Source: JAURFX01 sp038125265 (GTDB lineage: Bacteria; Pseudomonadota; Gammaproteobacteria; Steroidobacterales; Rariloculaceae). From it: 64,000 bases of DNA. Where the stretch lies: contig JAYPDM010000001.1 of NCBI GenBank assembly GCA_038125265.1, forward strand, positions 53,485 to 117,484, in the 5' to 3' direction. The position numbers and the translations under genes are program-made. How positions within the stretch are numbered: the first letter of the stretch is position 1; each line of letters starts with the position of its first letter. Below are positions 36,482-46,262 of the stretch, piece after piece. The notes under the pieces are model-generated. The model was given only the letters and a program-made list of their open reading frames with translations, had not been told where the DNA came from and searched no databases.

Positions 36482-37744
36482 ATGAAAAAAAATGCCTTTT
36501 ATGCACAATCGGGAGGTGTCACTTCTGTGATTAATGCAAGCGCATGTGGGGTCATCGAAGCATGCAGAGATAATAAAAATAAAATAAATAAATTATATGC
36601 AGGAAATAATGGCATTCTGGGTGCACTACATGAAGATTTAATTGATACCTCCAGAGAATCAAAAAAAGATATTCAAATGCTCATGCAGACTCCTGGAGGG
36701 GTGTTCGGTTCTGCAAGATATAAATTGAAAAGCATTGCGGAAAATAAAAGAGAATACGAGAGACTCATTGAGGTTTTTAAGGCTCATAACATTGGCTATT
36801 TTTTTTATAACGGAGGTGGTGACTCTATGGATACAGCTCATAAGGTCTCTCAAATAGGAAAAAAACTTGGCTATGAAATTACTTGCATTGGGGTTCCAAA
36901 AACGGTTGATAACGACCTACCCTTCACCGACGTATGTCCAGGTTTTGGTTCTGTTGCAAAATATACTGCAGTTTCAACAATGGAGGCTGCCCTGGATGTT
37001 GCATCCATGTCACGAACCTCAACCAAGGTTTTTATTTCTGAGGTTATGGGAAGGCATGCTGGTTGGATAGCAGCGTCTTCAGCACTTGCATCAGCAAACG
37101 GAGTCAAAGCTCCCCACATCATACTTCTGCCTGAGGTTCCTTTTGATAAAAAAAGATTTCTTCAAAAGGTCAAGGAGAGCGTAGCTCAAGATGGTTACTG
37201 TGTGATAGTAGTATCTGAAGGAGTCAAAGATAGTAAGGGTAAATTCTTGTCTGAAGTGTCATCAAAAGATGCATTTGGTCATGCTCAGCTTGGTGGCGTT
37301 GCTCAAGTCATTGCACAGGTAGTAAATGAAAATCTTGGCTTGAAATACCATTATGCCATTTCAGATTATTTGCAAAGGGCAGCGCGTCATATTGCCTCTA
37401 AAGTGGATCTTGAGCAGGCATATGCAGTAGGAAAACATGCAGTAAAACTAGCACTCGAAGGCAAGAATGCTGTCATGCCAATTATCAAACGAACCAGTAA
37501 TAAGCCTTACAGATGGGCACTCTCCGATATCCCGCTATCAAAGGTTGCCAATAAAGAGAAAAAACTACCAAAAGCCTATATATCAAAGGACGGAATGCAA
37601 GTGACTAATCAATGCATAAACTACCTAAGCCCACTCATACAAGGCGAATCTCACCCAAAATTTGTAAATGGGATTCCTGAGCATGCAAAGCTTAAATTAA
37701 TCCCTGTTCCAAAAATATTAAATAAAGACTTTGTGATAAAATAA
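36482..37744 (+). CDS. pfp: Pyrophosphate-dependent 6-phosphofructokinase
   Basis: This enzyme reversibly phosphorylates fructose 6-phosphate with PPi instead of ATP, so one protein can serve glycolysis and gluconeogenesis. I start it at ATG 36482, 5 bases after an AGGAG. The 420-residue product has the substrate motif PKTVDND (139-145), where Lys140 replaces the Gly of ATP-dependent enzymes, and GGGDS (111-115) with the Asp typical of PPi users. Both residues are established PPi markers. The membrane pyrophosphatase gene follows after 42 bases. Confidence 0.93.
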   Translation: MKKNAFYAQSGGVTSVINASACGVIEACRDNKNKINKLYAGNNGILGALHEDLIDTSRESKKDIQMLMQTPGGVFGSARYKLKSIAENKREYERLIEVFKAHNIGYFFYNGGGDSMDTAHKVSQIGKKLGYEITCIGVPKTVDNDLPFTDVCPGFGSVAKYTAVSTMEAALDVASMSRTSTKVFISEVMGRHAGWIAASSALASANGVKAPHIILLPEVPFDKKRFLQKVKESVAQDGYCVIVVSEGVKDSKGKFLSEVSSKDAFGHAQLGGVAQVIAQVVNENLGLKYHYAISDYLQRAARHIASKVDLEQAYAVGKHAVKLALEGKNAVMPIIKRTSNKPYRWALSDIPLSKVANKEKKLPKAYISKDGMQVTNQCINYLSPLIQGESHPKFVNGIPEHAKLKLIPVPKILNKDFVIK

Positions 37745-37786
37745 TCGCAATTTTATAGATCCTAAAATTTTCTTGGGGAGAAACTT

Positions 37787-39799
37787 ATGACATTTGAAAA
37801 CGCTATACTTTTTTGTATCGTCACATCCATAGCTGCTGTTCTTTATGGTCTCTTTAGCAGTCGTTGGATTCTTGGGCAATCTGCAGGAAATGAAAAAATG
37901 CAAGAAATTGCCGCTGCAGTTCAAGAAGGAGCTAAAGCATATATGGATAGGCAATATAAGACGATTGCTTTGGTTGGTATTATTCTATTTGCTCTTATTT
38001 ATATTCTATTGGATGCTCTTACCGCAGTAGGGTTTTTAATAGGTGCACTATTCTCCGCACTTGCAGGTTACATAGGAATGTTTGTTTCTGTTCGGGCTAA
38101 TGTTAGAACGGCACATGCAGCAACTACTGGTCTTGCTCCGGCTCTTAAGATTGCCTTCAGGGGTGGTGCTATCACTGGATTGCTCGTAGTCGGTCTAGGT
38201 CTTTTGGGTGTTGCTGGTTATCTTCAGGTTTTACTAAGTTTAGGAGTAAGCACAGATGATTCGCTTCATGCACTTGTGGGGTTGGCATTTGGAGGATCAT
38301 TAATTTCAATCTTCGCCAGACTTGGTGGTGGAATTTTTACTAAGGGTGCTGATGTTGGCGCTGACCTTGTTGGTAAGGTCGAAGCTGGAATTCCAGAGGA
38401 TGATCCAAGAAATCCTGCTGTGATTGCTGATAATGTTGGTGACAATGTGGGTGACTGTGCTGGAATGGCAGCTGATCTTTTTGAAACCTATGCGGTCACT
38501 CTGATTGCGACAATGCTTCTAGGTGGACTGACTGCTGTTGAGTATGGTGTTGCAGCAATTTCTTATCCCATGGCCTTGGGCGGTGTCTCTATCATCGCTT
38601 CAATTATAGGAACGTTCTTTGTAAGTACCAAAACGGGAAAAATCATGCAAGCCCTATACAAGGGAGTCATTGTTTCAGGTGTGTTAGCTGCAATATTCTT
38701 CTATCCCTTAACAACCATGGTTATGGGTGCTGACAGCATTAATCTCTACTATGCCGCTATCATAGGCCTTGCCCTAACAGCTGCTATGGTAGTTATTACC
38801 GAATATTATACCGGGACTGAATATGCGCCTGTAAAAACAGTCGCGGCAGCCTCAAGCACAGGTGATGCAACCAACATTATTGCTGGTTTAGGAATATCAA
38901 TGAAGTCGACTGCACTGCCGGTTATTGCTGTATGTTTGGCAATCTGGGGTTCTTATGAGCTTGCAGGATTATATGGCGTTGCTATCGCAGCGACGAGTAT
39001 GCTTTCCATGACAGGAATGATCGTAGCGCTTGATGCATTTGGGCCTATTACTGATAATGCAGGCGGTATTGCCGAAATGTCAGAACTCCCTTCCGAGGTT
39101 CGTGAGGTGACCGATGCTTTAGATGCTGTCGGAAATACAACTAAAGCGGTCACAAAAGGTTACGCAATAGGTTCAGCTGGGCTAGCGGCATTGGTATTAT
39201 TTGCAGATTACACCCATAGCCTAGAATTAGAAGGGTTTATGAATATGACATTTGATTTATCAAATCCTAGCGTAATCATCGGGCTTTTTATTGGTGGGCT
39301 CGTTCCTTATCTATTTGGTGCAATGGCCATGGAAGCTGTTGGAAGAGCAGCGGGTGCTGTTGTAGAGGAAGTGCGAAGACAATTTAGAGAGATATCTGGG
39401 ATTATGGAGGGTACGACAAAACCAAATTACTCTTCAGCGGTGGATCTTCTCACTAAAGCTGCTATCAAAGAAATGATTATTCCTTCATTGCTTCCTATTT
39501 TGGTACCTATTATTGTTGGATTTTTACTGGGACCTCAGGGGGTTGGTGGACTGCTAATGGGAACCATTGTGACCGGTCTTTTTGTTGCCATTTCTATGAC
39601 TACAGGTGGTGGCGCTTGGGATAATGCTAAAAAATATATTGAGGATGGAAATCATGGCGGTAAGGGCTCAGTGGCTCATAAAGCAGCTGTGACAGGTGAC
39701 ACCGTTGGTGATCCATACAAAGATACAGCTGGTCCTGCTATTAATCCGCTGATCAAGATCATCAATATAGTAGCCCTTTTGTGTATACCACTTTTGTAA
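37787..39799 (+). CDS. hppA: Membrane-bound proton-translocating pyrophosphatase, K+-independent type
   Basis: The protein couples PPi hydrolysis (or synthesis) to proton movement across the inner membrane. At 670 residues with about 16 membrane segments it fits the family. Substrate motifs include DVGADLVGKVE, DNVGDNVGD and, near the end, DTVGDPYKDT. The selectivity motif reads GNTTKA (449-454); Lys453 marks K+-independent H+ pumps, where K+-dependent ones have Ala. A GGGGAG ribosome site lies 6 bases before the ATG. Linkage to a PPi-dependent PFK is known in some methanotrophs and sulfur oxidisers. Confidence 0.96.
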   Translation: MTFENAILFCIVTSIAAVLYGLFSSRWILGQSAGNEKMQEIAAAVQEGAKAYMDRQYKTIALVGIILFALIYILLDALTAVGFLIGALFSALAGYIGMFVSVRANVRTAHAATTGLAPALKIAFRGGAITGLLVVGLGLLGVAGYLQVLLSLGVSTDDSLHALVGLAFGGSLISIFARLGGGIFTKGADVGADLVGKVEAGIPEDDPRNPAVIADNVGDNVGDCAGMAADLFETYAVTLIATMLLGGLTAVEYGVAAISYPMALGGVSIIASIIGTFFVSTKTGKIMQALYKGVIVSGVLAAIFFYPLTTMVMGADSINLYYAAIIGLALTAAMVVITEYYTGTEYAPVKTVAAASSTGDATNIIAGLGISMKSTALPVIAVCLAIWGSYELAGLYGVAIAATSMLSMTGMIVALDAFGPITDNAGGIAEMSELPSEVREVTDALDAVGNTTKAVTKGYAIGSAGLAALVLFADYTHSLELEGFMNMTFDLSNPSVIIGLFIGGLVPYLFGAMAMEAVGRAAGAVVEEVRRQFREISGIMEGTTKPNYSSAVDLLTKAAIKEMIIPSLLPILVPIIVGFLLGPQGVGGLLMGTIVTGLFVAISMTTGGGAWDNAKKYIEDGNHGGKGSVAHKAAVTGDTVGDPYKDTAGPAINPLIKIINIVALLCIPLL

Positions 39800-39817
39800 A
39801 ACTAAACTAATTAATAC

Positions 39818-40465
39818 ATGATGTCTGATGCCAGAACACAAATGGTAAAGCAACAGGTTCGTACGAGTTCTGTGGTCAATAATAATGTTCTGAACATTAT
39901 GAATACGATCCCTAGAGACCTATTTGTGCCTGACGCCTCTAAGCATTTAGCTTATGCAGATAAGATCATTAACTTAGAAGAAAACCAGGTGATGCTTTCA
40001 CCTAGGGCGCATGGCTTGATCCTGCAACACATCGAACCCTTGAAAAATGATAATGTTTTATTGGTAGGTGTTGGTTCGGGCTATCTTGCATGTTGCCTAT
40101 CCGGTTTGGTAAAAAAAATAACGGCAATAGATAAATACAGCGGATTAGTTGGAACGGCAAAAAAAAATGCTGAGTCACTTGGAATAACCAATATTGAATT
40201 TAATACATATGATTATTTTGATTTCCAAACAACTAAACTTTTTAGCAAAATTATTTTTACTGCATCTATTTCCAATTTTAGGACATCATTTATGCAGTTT
40301 CTTGAAGTTAATGGAAAGTGCTTTATAAGCCATGGTACATCGCTGCTAAAAACTTGCAGTATTGTGACCAAGCAGAGTAAAGATGAATTTATCATTGAGG
40401 ATATATTCGAGGACGATATTCCGCTCATAGAGGGTGATGCCTTTGTAGCAAAGAAAATTCTTTAA
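39818..40465 (+). CDS. Protein-L-isoaspartate O-methyltransferase-like protein upstream of tolC
   Basis: The 215-residue product belongs to the PCMT family: N-terminal QMVKQQVR, IPRDLFVP, and a Rossmann SAM site reading LLVGVGSGYLACCL. True isoaspartyl repair enzymes have a stricter motif I and a conserved Ser-containing ISxPxM segment; here that segment reads VMLSPRAHG, so the catalytic role may differ. A PCMT-like gene just before tolC is common in proteobacteria. Either of two adjacent Met codons may start it. It ends 7 bases before tolC. Confidence 0.8.
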   Translation: MMSDARTQMVKQQVRTSSVVNNNVLNIMNTIPRDLFVPDASKHLAYADKIINLEENQVMLSPRAHGLILQHIEPLKNDNVLLVGVGSGYLACCLSGLVKKITAIDKYSGLVGTAKKNAESLGITNIEFNTYDYFDFQTTKLFSKIIFTASISNFRTSFMQFLEVNGKCFISHGTSLLKTCSIVTKQSKDEFIIEDIFEDDIPLIEGDAFVAKKIL

Positions 40466-40472
40466 GGTACAA

Positions 40473-41894
40473 ATGAAAAATATTCTTAGTTTACTTGGCC
40501 TAGGCTTGTCTTTTCTTATTACTCCAATTGCTTGGAGTGAGAACTTAGAAGAAATCTATGCGCTTGCCCTGATCAATGACCCCATTATTAATGAGAGCAT
40601 TAATACAAATCTCGCAAATGATGAAATTGAGACTCAAGTTAGGAGCCTTATCATTCCTAGATTCACATTAACAGCATCGATGCTTGATCTTGAGAGTGTC
40701 GACCCAAACCGACCAAGAAGTTATGCAACCGGTGAGCTTGATCCAAATATAATTTCAACTGAGACAACGACCGAATCTACAGGTTGGTCTCTAAATGTGA
40801 ATCAAGTCCTTTTTGATTGGAGTAAGATCTATCAATTAAGACAAGCACAAAAGACAGTTGAGTTAGGTGATCTCTATTTATTAATTCAATATCAAAATTT
40901 GATATTAAGAGTTACCAATGCTTATTTCTCTGTTTTATCCGCACAAGAAAATTTAGTTTTCAATGAAAGGCGCTTGGCACGTTTTCAGGAGCAACTCGAA
41001 CAAGCGGAAAGAAGATTTGAATTAGGAGCACTTGCAATCACCGACTTGCAATTGATTCAAAGCCAACAAGATCTAGCAGTGACGGGTGTATTGTTTGCTC
41101 AAAGGTCTTTAATAGAGCAAGAAGATTTGCTCGCTGAGATAATAGGTACCAGAGTTGAATATTTAGCACCGCTGGATAATGGTTTTCAATTTAATCTCCC
41201 CAGTCCAAGCAATCTTGAAGATTGGATCGAGCTAGGTTTAGAAGCTAACTTTGAACTGAATGCTTCGTTACTAGAAAATCAGATTGCCTATCATAACTAT
41301 CAAGCCGTTAGATCAACCAGACTGCCAACCTTAAATTTTAGTGCCAGCATGTCTAGCAGTGCGACGGATATCCTCAGATATAATCAGCTAATTGATGATG
41401 CTCCTTGCCTTGCTTACGGTGGGAATCCTGCGTGCCCTGCTGAGTATACAGAGTCAGAGAGTGAGCTTGACGATGTCAGATTGAGCCTAAATTTTTCTCT
41501 TCCTCTTTTTTCTGGCGGACTGTTAAGCTCTCAAATCAGACAGGCATCTTTTCAGTATGAGGCTACCAACTATGCGATAACACGACAACAGAGGCAGCTT
41601 GAGCGCGCTATCCGAAGCTCCTTTCTAGGGGTAGAATTAGGAATCAGTCAAATAAGAGCCTATGAGCAGGCTATACTCTCCGCACAGACAGCGCTGCAAG
41701 CCTCAGAGAGGGCTTTTAGTCTCGGGGCGGCGACCACTTCAGATATTCTTTTTGCAGAGGAGAACTTACTCAATGCGCAGGTCAATCTCTCCAATGCTAA
41801 GAAAGACTTTATTCTAAATTCATTTAACCTAAAAGCATTGATCGGTAATCTGACTGCCGAAGATATTTCACTGCTGAGCGAGTCCCTAAACTAA
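40473..41894 (+). CDS. tolC: TolC-family outer-membrane efflux channel
   Basis: TolC forms a trimeric channel through the outer membrane and periplasm used by efflux pumps and type I secretion. The 473-residue precursor has a Sec signal peptide (about 1-22, ending AWSE), then two repeats of the outer-membrane-efflux fold with heptad-like alpha-hairpins (ERRFELGALAITDLQ and ERAFSLGAATTSDILFAE). No pump or adaptor genes are beside it. Its stop overlaps the convergent hldE stop by 4 bases. Confidence 0.93.
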   Translation: MKNILSLLGLGLSFLITPIAWSENLEEIYALALINDPIINESINTNLANDEIETQVRSLIIPRFTLTASMLDLESVDPNRPRSYATGELDPNIISTETTTESTGWSLNVNQVLFDWSKIYQLRQAQKTVELGDLYLLIQYQNLILRVTNAYFSVLSAQENLVFNERRLARFQEQLEQAERRFELGALAITDLQLIQSQQDLAVTGVLFAQRSLIEQEDLLAEIIGTRVEYLAPLDNGFQFNLPSPSNLEDWIELGLEANFELNASLLENQIAYHNYQAVRSTRLPTLNFSASMSSSATDILRYNQLIDDAPCLAYGGNPACPAEYTESESELDDVRLSLNFSLPLFSGGLLSSQIRQASFQYEATNYAITRQQRQLERAIRSSFLGVELGISQIRAYEQAILSAQTALQASERAFSLGAATTSDILFAEENLLNAQVNLSNAKKDFILNSFNLKALIGNLTAEDISLLSESLN

Positions 41895-43273
41895 CTTTTT
41901 ATTTTTTTAATGGCTTCGCTCGTGGATAACCCCTCGACCAAGTCGATCAGCTCCACTTCCCCCCCATAGGATTTAACAATCTCCTTACCAATAACGTCAT
42001 CAATCGAATAGTCAGCACCCTTAACAAGTAGGTGTGGTTTAATTGCTGAAATCAATTTTTCAGGTGTATCGTCTGAGAATTCAATCAGATAATCGACAGC
42101 ACTTAAGCCGCCTAGAACTTGCATTCTGTTATAGAGATTATTAATAGGTCTTGTATCACCTTTAAGGCGCCTCACTGAGTCATCAGAATTAACTCCGATG
42201 CACAGAATGTCTCCTCTTCTTTTTGCTTCATTCAAATAGCTCACATGACCAGCATGCAAGAGATCAAAGCAGCCATTAGTGAATACGATTTTTTGCATTG
42301 ATTCTTTGTGTGACCCTAAAAGACTTATTAGCTCACTTAATTCGGTCTCTTTGAATATCTTCTTTTGCTGCCCCTGATTCGCTTTTGCTTCAGCTAATGA
42401 AACAACCGATACGCCTCGCTTTCTTACAGAAACACCGGCGGCCTTATTAGCAAGGCTAGAAGAGTCTAAAAAGGAATTACCATTCATTAATCCAAATGCA
42501 AAAAAAGCAATCACCGTGTCCCCTGCACCGGTAACATCATACACATCGTTATTAATTGCTGGAATATGATGATGCTGATCATTGCAAAATAGGGACATAC
42601 CCTCTGGACCACGAGTAACAAGGAGTGCCTGCAGGTTTAGTTCTTGCAGTAATATAAATCCATTAGAAATAAAACTTTCTTCATTTTCGTAAGGCCCCAT
42701 GATCTGCTCAAATTCCTTTAAATTTGGAGTAATCACAGAAGCATTTTTGTACTTTTTAAAGTCATTACCCTTAGGGTCAACAATGATCTTAGATCCAGCC
42801 TTTCTAAATCTATTGATGATGTCCTCAACCGAACTCAAAGCACCTTTCGCATAATCTGAGAGAACAATTAAATCATGTTGATCTTTCAAAGTGTCTATAG
42901 CATCAACCACTAACTTGCCAAGCTTTTGATTGGCTCTTTCTTTGTCAATTCTGATTACTTGTTGGCTTCCAGAAAAAATTCTTAATTTATTTATGGTTTG
43001 GTAATCACCGTGTTCAATTGGAATAAATTTAATATTTTGCCTTTCAATAATTTTCTTTAAATGCTCAGCTTCTTTGTCTATGCCAATAAGGCCGACTAAG
43101 GTCACATCAATGCCAAGGTAAGCTAGATTAGCAGCCACATTTCCAGCACCGCCAAGTTTAAAATTTTCGTCCGTAATCTTAATGATAGGAACGGGGGCTT
43201 CAGGAGAAATTCTATGGGTATCCCCTAGCCAGTACTCATCAAGCATGACATCACCGATGACAAGCGCTTTCAT
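41891..43273 (-). CDS. hldE: Bifunctional heptose 7-phosphate kinase / heptose 1-phosphate adenylyltransferase
   Basis: HldE makes ADP-heptose for the LPS inner core. The 460-residue protein has an N-terminal ribokinase-like domain (GGAGNVAANLAYLG near 38-51, catalytic DVTGAGDTV near 243) and a C-terminal cytidylyltransferase-like domain from about 320 with FTNGCFDLLHAGH and KGDTRPINN. Both activities are fused as in E. coli. Together with the lpt genes this supports an LPS-containing outer membrane. Confidence 0.95.
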   Translation of the reverse strand: MKALVIGDVMLDEYWLGDTHRISPEAPVPIIKITDENFKLGGAGNVAANLAYLGIDVTLVGLIGIDKEAEHLKKIIERQNIKFIPIEHGDYQTINKLRIFSGSQQVIRIDKERANQKLGKLVVDAIDTLKDQHDLIVLSDYAKGALSSVEDIINRFRKAGSKIIVDPKGNDFKKYKNASVITPNLKEFEQIMGPYENEESFISNGFILLQELNLQALLVTRGPEGMSLFCNDQHHHIPAINNDVYDVTGAGDTVIAFFAFGLMNGNSFLDSSSLANKAAGVSVRKRGVSVVSLAEAKANQGQQKKIFKETELSELISLLGSHKESMQKIVFTNGCFDLLHAGHVSYLNEAKRRGDILCIGVNSDDSVRRLKGDTRPINNLYNRMQVLGGLSAVDYLIEFSDDTPEKLISAIKPHLLVKGADYSIDDVIGKEIVKSYGGEVELIDLVEGLSTSEAIKKIKS

Positions 43274-43350
43274 TGCATGTGCCTCATTGAATATTCGTTC
43301 TCATTTGCATGGGTTTAAGGATAACCCAAAAGGAGTTTAATGGTGATTAT

Positions 43351-44031
43351 TTATCCACATTTTGAGTAACCACAAGTCAGACAAGTTAGGCAACCATCCA
43401 TCATGACGGCAGAAACTGAACTGCATTTATCACACATTTTAGCTCCTGGCGGAGTGGCTTCGTTTTGCTCGTTTTGCTTGATAGGCTCTTGTATAAGTGC
43501 TTCTTTTTTTTGCTTAATCAATGCTTCCTGCTCTGTGCTTAATTTTTTATCGAGCAAGCCAATACCCATCAAGTGTTTCTCAATGATATGACCAAGCTCA
43601 GCAATGATTGAAGGCATAAATGTCCCCCCAACCTGCCAATAACCTCCTCTTGGATCAAAAACTGCCTTTAACTCCTCTACGAGAAAGTTAACATCTCCAC
43701 CCTTTCTGAAGACTGCTGACATAATTCGCGTTAAAGCAACAATCCATTGGTAATGATCTAGATTCTTTGAATTGATAAATATCTCGAAGGGTCTTCTTTT
43801 TTCATGGGCTGTACCCTCATTTAATACAATATCATTGATAGTTACGTACATGGCATGATCGGAGACAGGTGTCTTCACCTTATAGGTTGAACCAACCAGT
43901 GTATCTGGCCTCTCAATTTTTTCATGCATTCTGATAACATTTTCTTTGTCATTTTGAATATTTGAATCGGCAGGCTTATCTTTGCCGACACTATAACCAA
44001 CGATCTTTTTTTCAATTTTTATTTTTTCCAT
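43351..44031 (-). CDS. nrdJb: B12-dependent ribonucleotide reductase, small C-terminal subunit NrdJb
   Basis: In Pseudomonas aeruginosa class II reductase is split into NrdJa and NrdJb; this 226-residue protein corresponds to NrdJb. It has a TSCPD-type domain (about 45-155, with FEIFINSKNLD and FDPRGGYW) and a C-terminal cysteine tail, CDKC then CLTCLTCGYSKC, likely a zinc ribbon that also re-reduces the active site. It follows nrdJa by 9 bases. The stop codon lies within a TTATCCACA (43351-43359), a DnaA-box match that may be coincidence. Confidence 0.87.
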   Translation of the reverse strand: MEKIKIEKKIVGYSVGKDKPADSNIQNDKENVIRMHEKIERPDTLVGSTYKVKTPVSDHAMYVTINDIVLNEGTAHEKRRPFEIFINSKNLDHYQWIVALTRIMSAVFRKGGDVNFLVEELKAVFDPRGGYWQVGGTFMPSIIAELGHIIEKHLMGIGLLDKKLSTEQEALIKQKKEALIQEPIKQNEQNEATPPGAKMCDKCSSVSAVMMDGCLTCLTCGYSKCG

Positions 44032-44040
44032 TTCTGCTCT

Positions 44041-46179
44041 TTAAAATTTTCCGTAGTATCCCTCTTTAAGGGCATCATAAAGGTTTGCAGCTGAGTGTAT
44101 CTCGCCGTCGTATTCAATCTCCTGGTCCCCTTGCACGGCAACCTCAGAACCATCTTCTAACGTAAATATATACTGAGTGTTCTTTAAGTCCTTTTCTTTT
44201 ACAAGGACCCCCTGAAACGCCTCAGGATTAAACCTAAAAGTAGTGCACCCCTTCAATCCCTGCTCATAGGCATAGGAATAGATACCTTTAAAGTCTTCAT
44301 AGGGATATTCCGTTGGAACATTGGCCGTCTTAGAAATTGAAGAATCGATCCATTTTTGTGCTGCAGCCTGGATATCAACATGCTCTCGAGGAGTAATTGA
44401 CTCTGAGCTTATAAAGTAATCCGGTAACGAGTTCGCATCATCAGGGCTTGCATTTTTATCCACGACCTCTCGATACTTTAATAGCTCATAAGAAAAGACA
44501 TCGACCTTCTCTTTGGTCTTTTTACCTTCTCTTATGAGGTTTCTAAAATAATGATGCGCAAATGAAGGCTCAATGCCATTGCTAGCATTATTACCCAACG
44601 AAAGCGAAATGGTGCCAGTTGGCGCAATAGAGCTGTGATGTGTAAATCTCGCTCCGACCTTCGAGATTTCATCAACCAGTTCAGGCTCTACCTCTGCGAT
44701 CCTATTCATATAATTACTGTAAAGCGCGTGCAAGACCCTTCCTTTTACCTTTTGCCCAACCTTAAAACCATCTTTCACCATCTGTGGACGCTTACTGAGC
44801 ATCTCCTCTGTCACTTCGAAGTCCTCTTCGAATATTGGTGCTGCTCCTTTTTCTTTTGCCAGTTCTAGCCCGGCTTTCCATCCAACGACTGCTAATTCCC
44901 TGGAGACATCCTCAGTGAATTGTATAGATTCTTTTGATCCATACCTCATGCCAAGAAGCGCAAGTGTCGAACCAAGGCCCAAGAATCCCATCCCATGTCT
45001 TCTCTTATTAAGTATTTCCTCTCTTTGTTTGCCTAGAGGGAGGCCGTTAATCTCAACTACATTATCTAGCATCCTGGTAAACACATGAACTACATCTTTG
45101 TATTCGTCCCAGTTGAATTTTGCATCCTCTGTAAATGGGTTTTCAACAAAGCGCGTAAGGTTGATTGATCCTAATAAGCAGGCTCCATACTCCGGTAAAG
45201 GTTGCTCACCACAAGGATTGGTAGCTCTGATATTTTCACACCACCAGTTATTATTCATCTGATTAACACGATCAATTAAAACAAAGCCTGGCTCAGCAAA
45301 ATCATAGGTCGAGGACATAATGGCATCCCAGAGTCTTTGGGCAGGCATTGTCTTGTAGATCTTGCATGCAACCAAGCCTGCGTCATTCGTCACGTAACCC
45401 TTGTGTATAGGGTGATCACGCCAAATTATCTCATCAGAGCTATCCACATCTAAGCCATCATCTTGCATTTCTTTTTCCGAGATAGGAAAAGCAAGATGCC
45501 AGTCTTTATTCGACTTCACTGCATCCATGAACTCATCAGTGATGAGCAGTGATAAATTAAAGTTCCTTAATCGTCCATCTTCACGTTTTGCTCTAATGAA
45601 ATCAAAGGCGTCAGGATGGCCTACATCAAAAGTTGCCATTTGAGCGCCTCTCCTACCGCCAGCTGAGGAAACGGTAAAGCACATTCTGTCATATATATCC
45701 ATAAAGGATAACGGTCCTGAAGTGTAAGCCCCTGCACCCGTCACAAATGCTCCTTTAGGCCTTAAAGTTGAAAACTCATAGCCGATTCCACAGCCGGCTT
45801 TTAATGTCAGTCCAGCTTCATGAACTTTATTCAAGATACTATCCATAGAGTCACTGATAGAGCCGGAGACGGTACAATTTATAGTCGAAGTAGCTGGCTT
45901 ATGCTGCTCAGCTCCTGCGTTTGACATGATTCTACCTGCAGGGGTTGCTCCCTTACTTATGGCCCAGTAAAACTTCTCAAACCACTCCTCTTGTTTATCA
46001 GGGCTTTCAACTTCAGACAGTGCAAGTGCGACTCGTTTAAATGTATCTTCAAGGGTCTTGTCAACGGCCTCGCCAGTTTTAGCTTTTAAGCGATATTTCA
46101 TGTCCCAGATATCTAAGGAGGCGGGTTGAAGATCTTGAGATATAGCTGACTTCTCAGCGACTTTTAAAACTGATTTCAT
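44041..46179 (-). CDS. nrdJa: B12-dependent ribonucleotide reductase, catalytic subunit NrdJa
   Basis: Class II reductase makes deoxyribonucleotides using adenosylcobalamin, independent of oxygen. The 712-residue protein has the redox Cys in STINCTVSGS, the active-site NPCGEQPLPEYGACLLGSINL in parts NPCGE and GACLLGS, and the phosphate-binding IAPTGTISLSLGN. It lacks the C-terminal cysteine tail, which is in nrdJb. No class I genes are in the window. An NrdR box overlaps its likely promoter. Confidence 0.95.
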   Translation of the reverse strand: MKSVLKVAEKSAISQDLQPASLDIWDMKYRLKAKTGEAVDKTLEDTFKRVALALSEVESPDKQEEWFEKFYWAISKGATPAGRIMSNAGAEQHKPATSTINCTVSGSISDSMDSILNKVHEAGLTLKAGCGIGYEFSTLRPKGAFVTGAGAYTSGPLSFMDIYDRMCFTVSSAGGRRGAQMATFDVGHPDAFDFIRAKREDGRLRNFNLSLLITDEFMDAVKSNKDWHLAFPISEKEMQDDGLDVDSSDEIIWRDHPIHKGYVTNDAGLVACKIYKTMPAQRLWDAIMSSTYDFAEPGFVLIDRVNQMNNNWWCENIRATNPCGEQPLPEYGACLLGSINLTRFVENPFTEDAKFNWDEYKDVVHVFTRMLDNVVEINGLPLGKQREEILNKRRHGMGFLGLGSTLALLGMRYGSKESIQFTEDVSRELAVVGWKAGLELAKEKGAAPIFEEDFEVTEEMLSKRPQMVKDGFKVGQKVKGRVLHALYSNYMNRIAEVEPELVDEISKVGARFTHHSSIAPTGTISLSLGNNASNGIEPSFAHHYFRNLIREGKKTKEKVDVFSYELLKYREVVDKNASPDDANSLPDYFISSESITPREHVDIQAAAQKWIDSSISKTANVPTEYPYEDFKGIYSYAYEQGLKGCTTFRFNPEAFQGVLVKEKDLKNTQYIFTLEDGSEVAVQGDQEIEYDGEIHSAANLYDALKEGYYGKF

Positions 46180-46233
46180 TAATTATTTACCAATTTAATA
46201 CATTTATACTGTGGCGTAACAAACACCCCTAAA

Positions 46234-46262
46234 AATATAAGGTTTGAAAAAATTAGACACAA
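46234..46262 (-). promoter_or_regulatory. Likely nrdJ promoter
   Basis: On the minus strand, TTGTGT (46262-46257), a 17-base spacer and TATATT (46239-46234) form a reasonable sigma-70 promoter about 55 bases before the nrdJa ATG. Its -35 hexamer lies within the NrdR box, so bound NrdR would block polymerase. Confidence 0.55.

Noticed and set aside
43304..43330. Stem GGGTT/AACCC downstream of hldE's start and nrdJb's stop, as a terminator
   Set aside because: No run of T follows it on the nrdJ strand; the stem is short.
46199..46214. Second NrdR box near nrdJa
   Set aside because: Only a loose match and at 58-base spacing, unlike known NrdR pairs.
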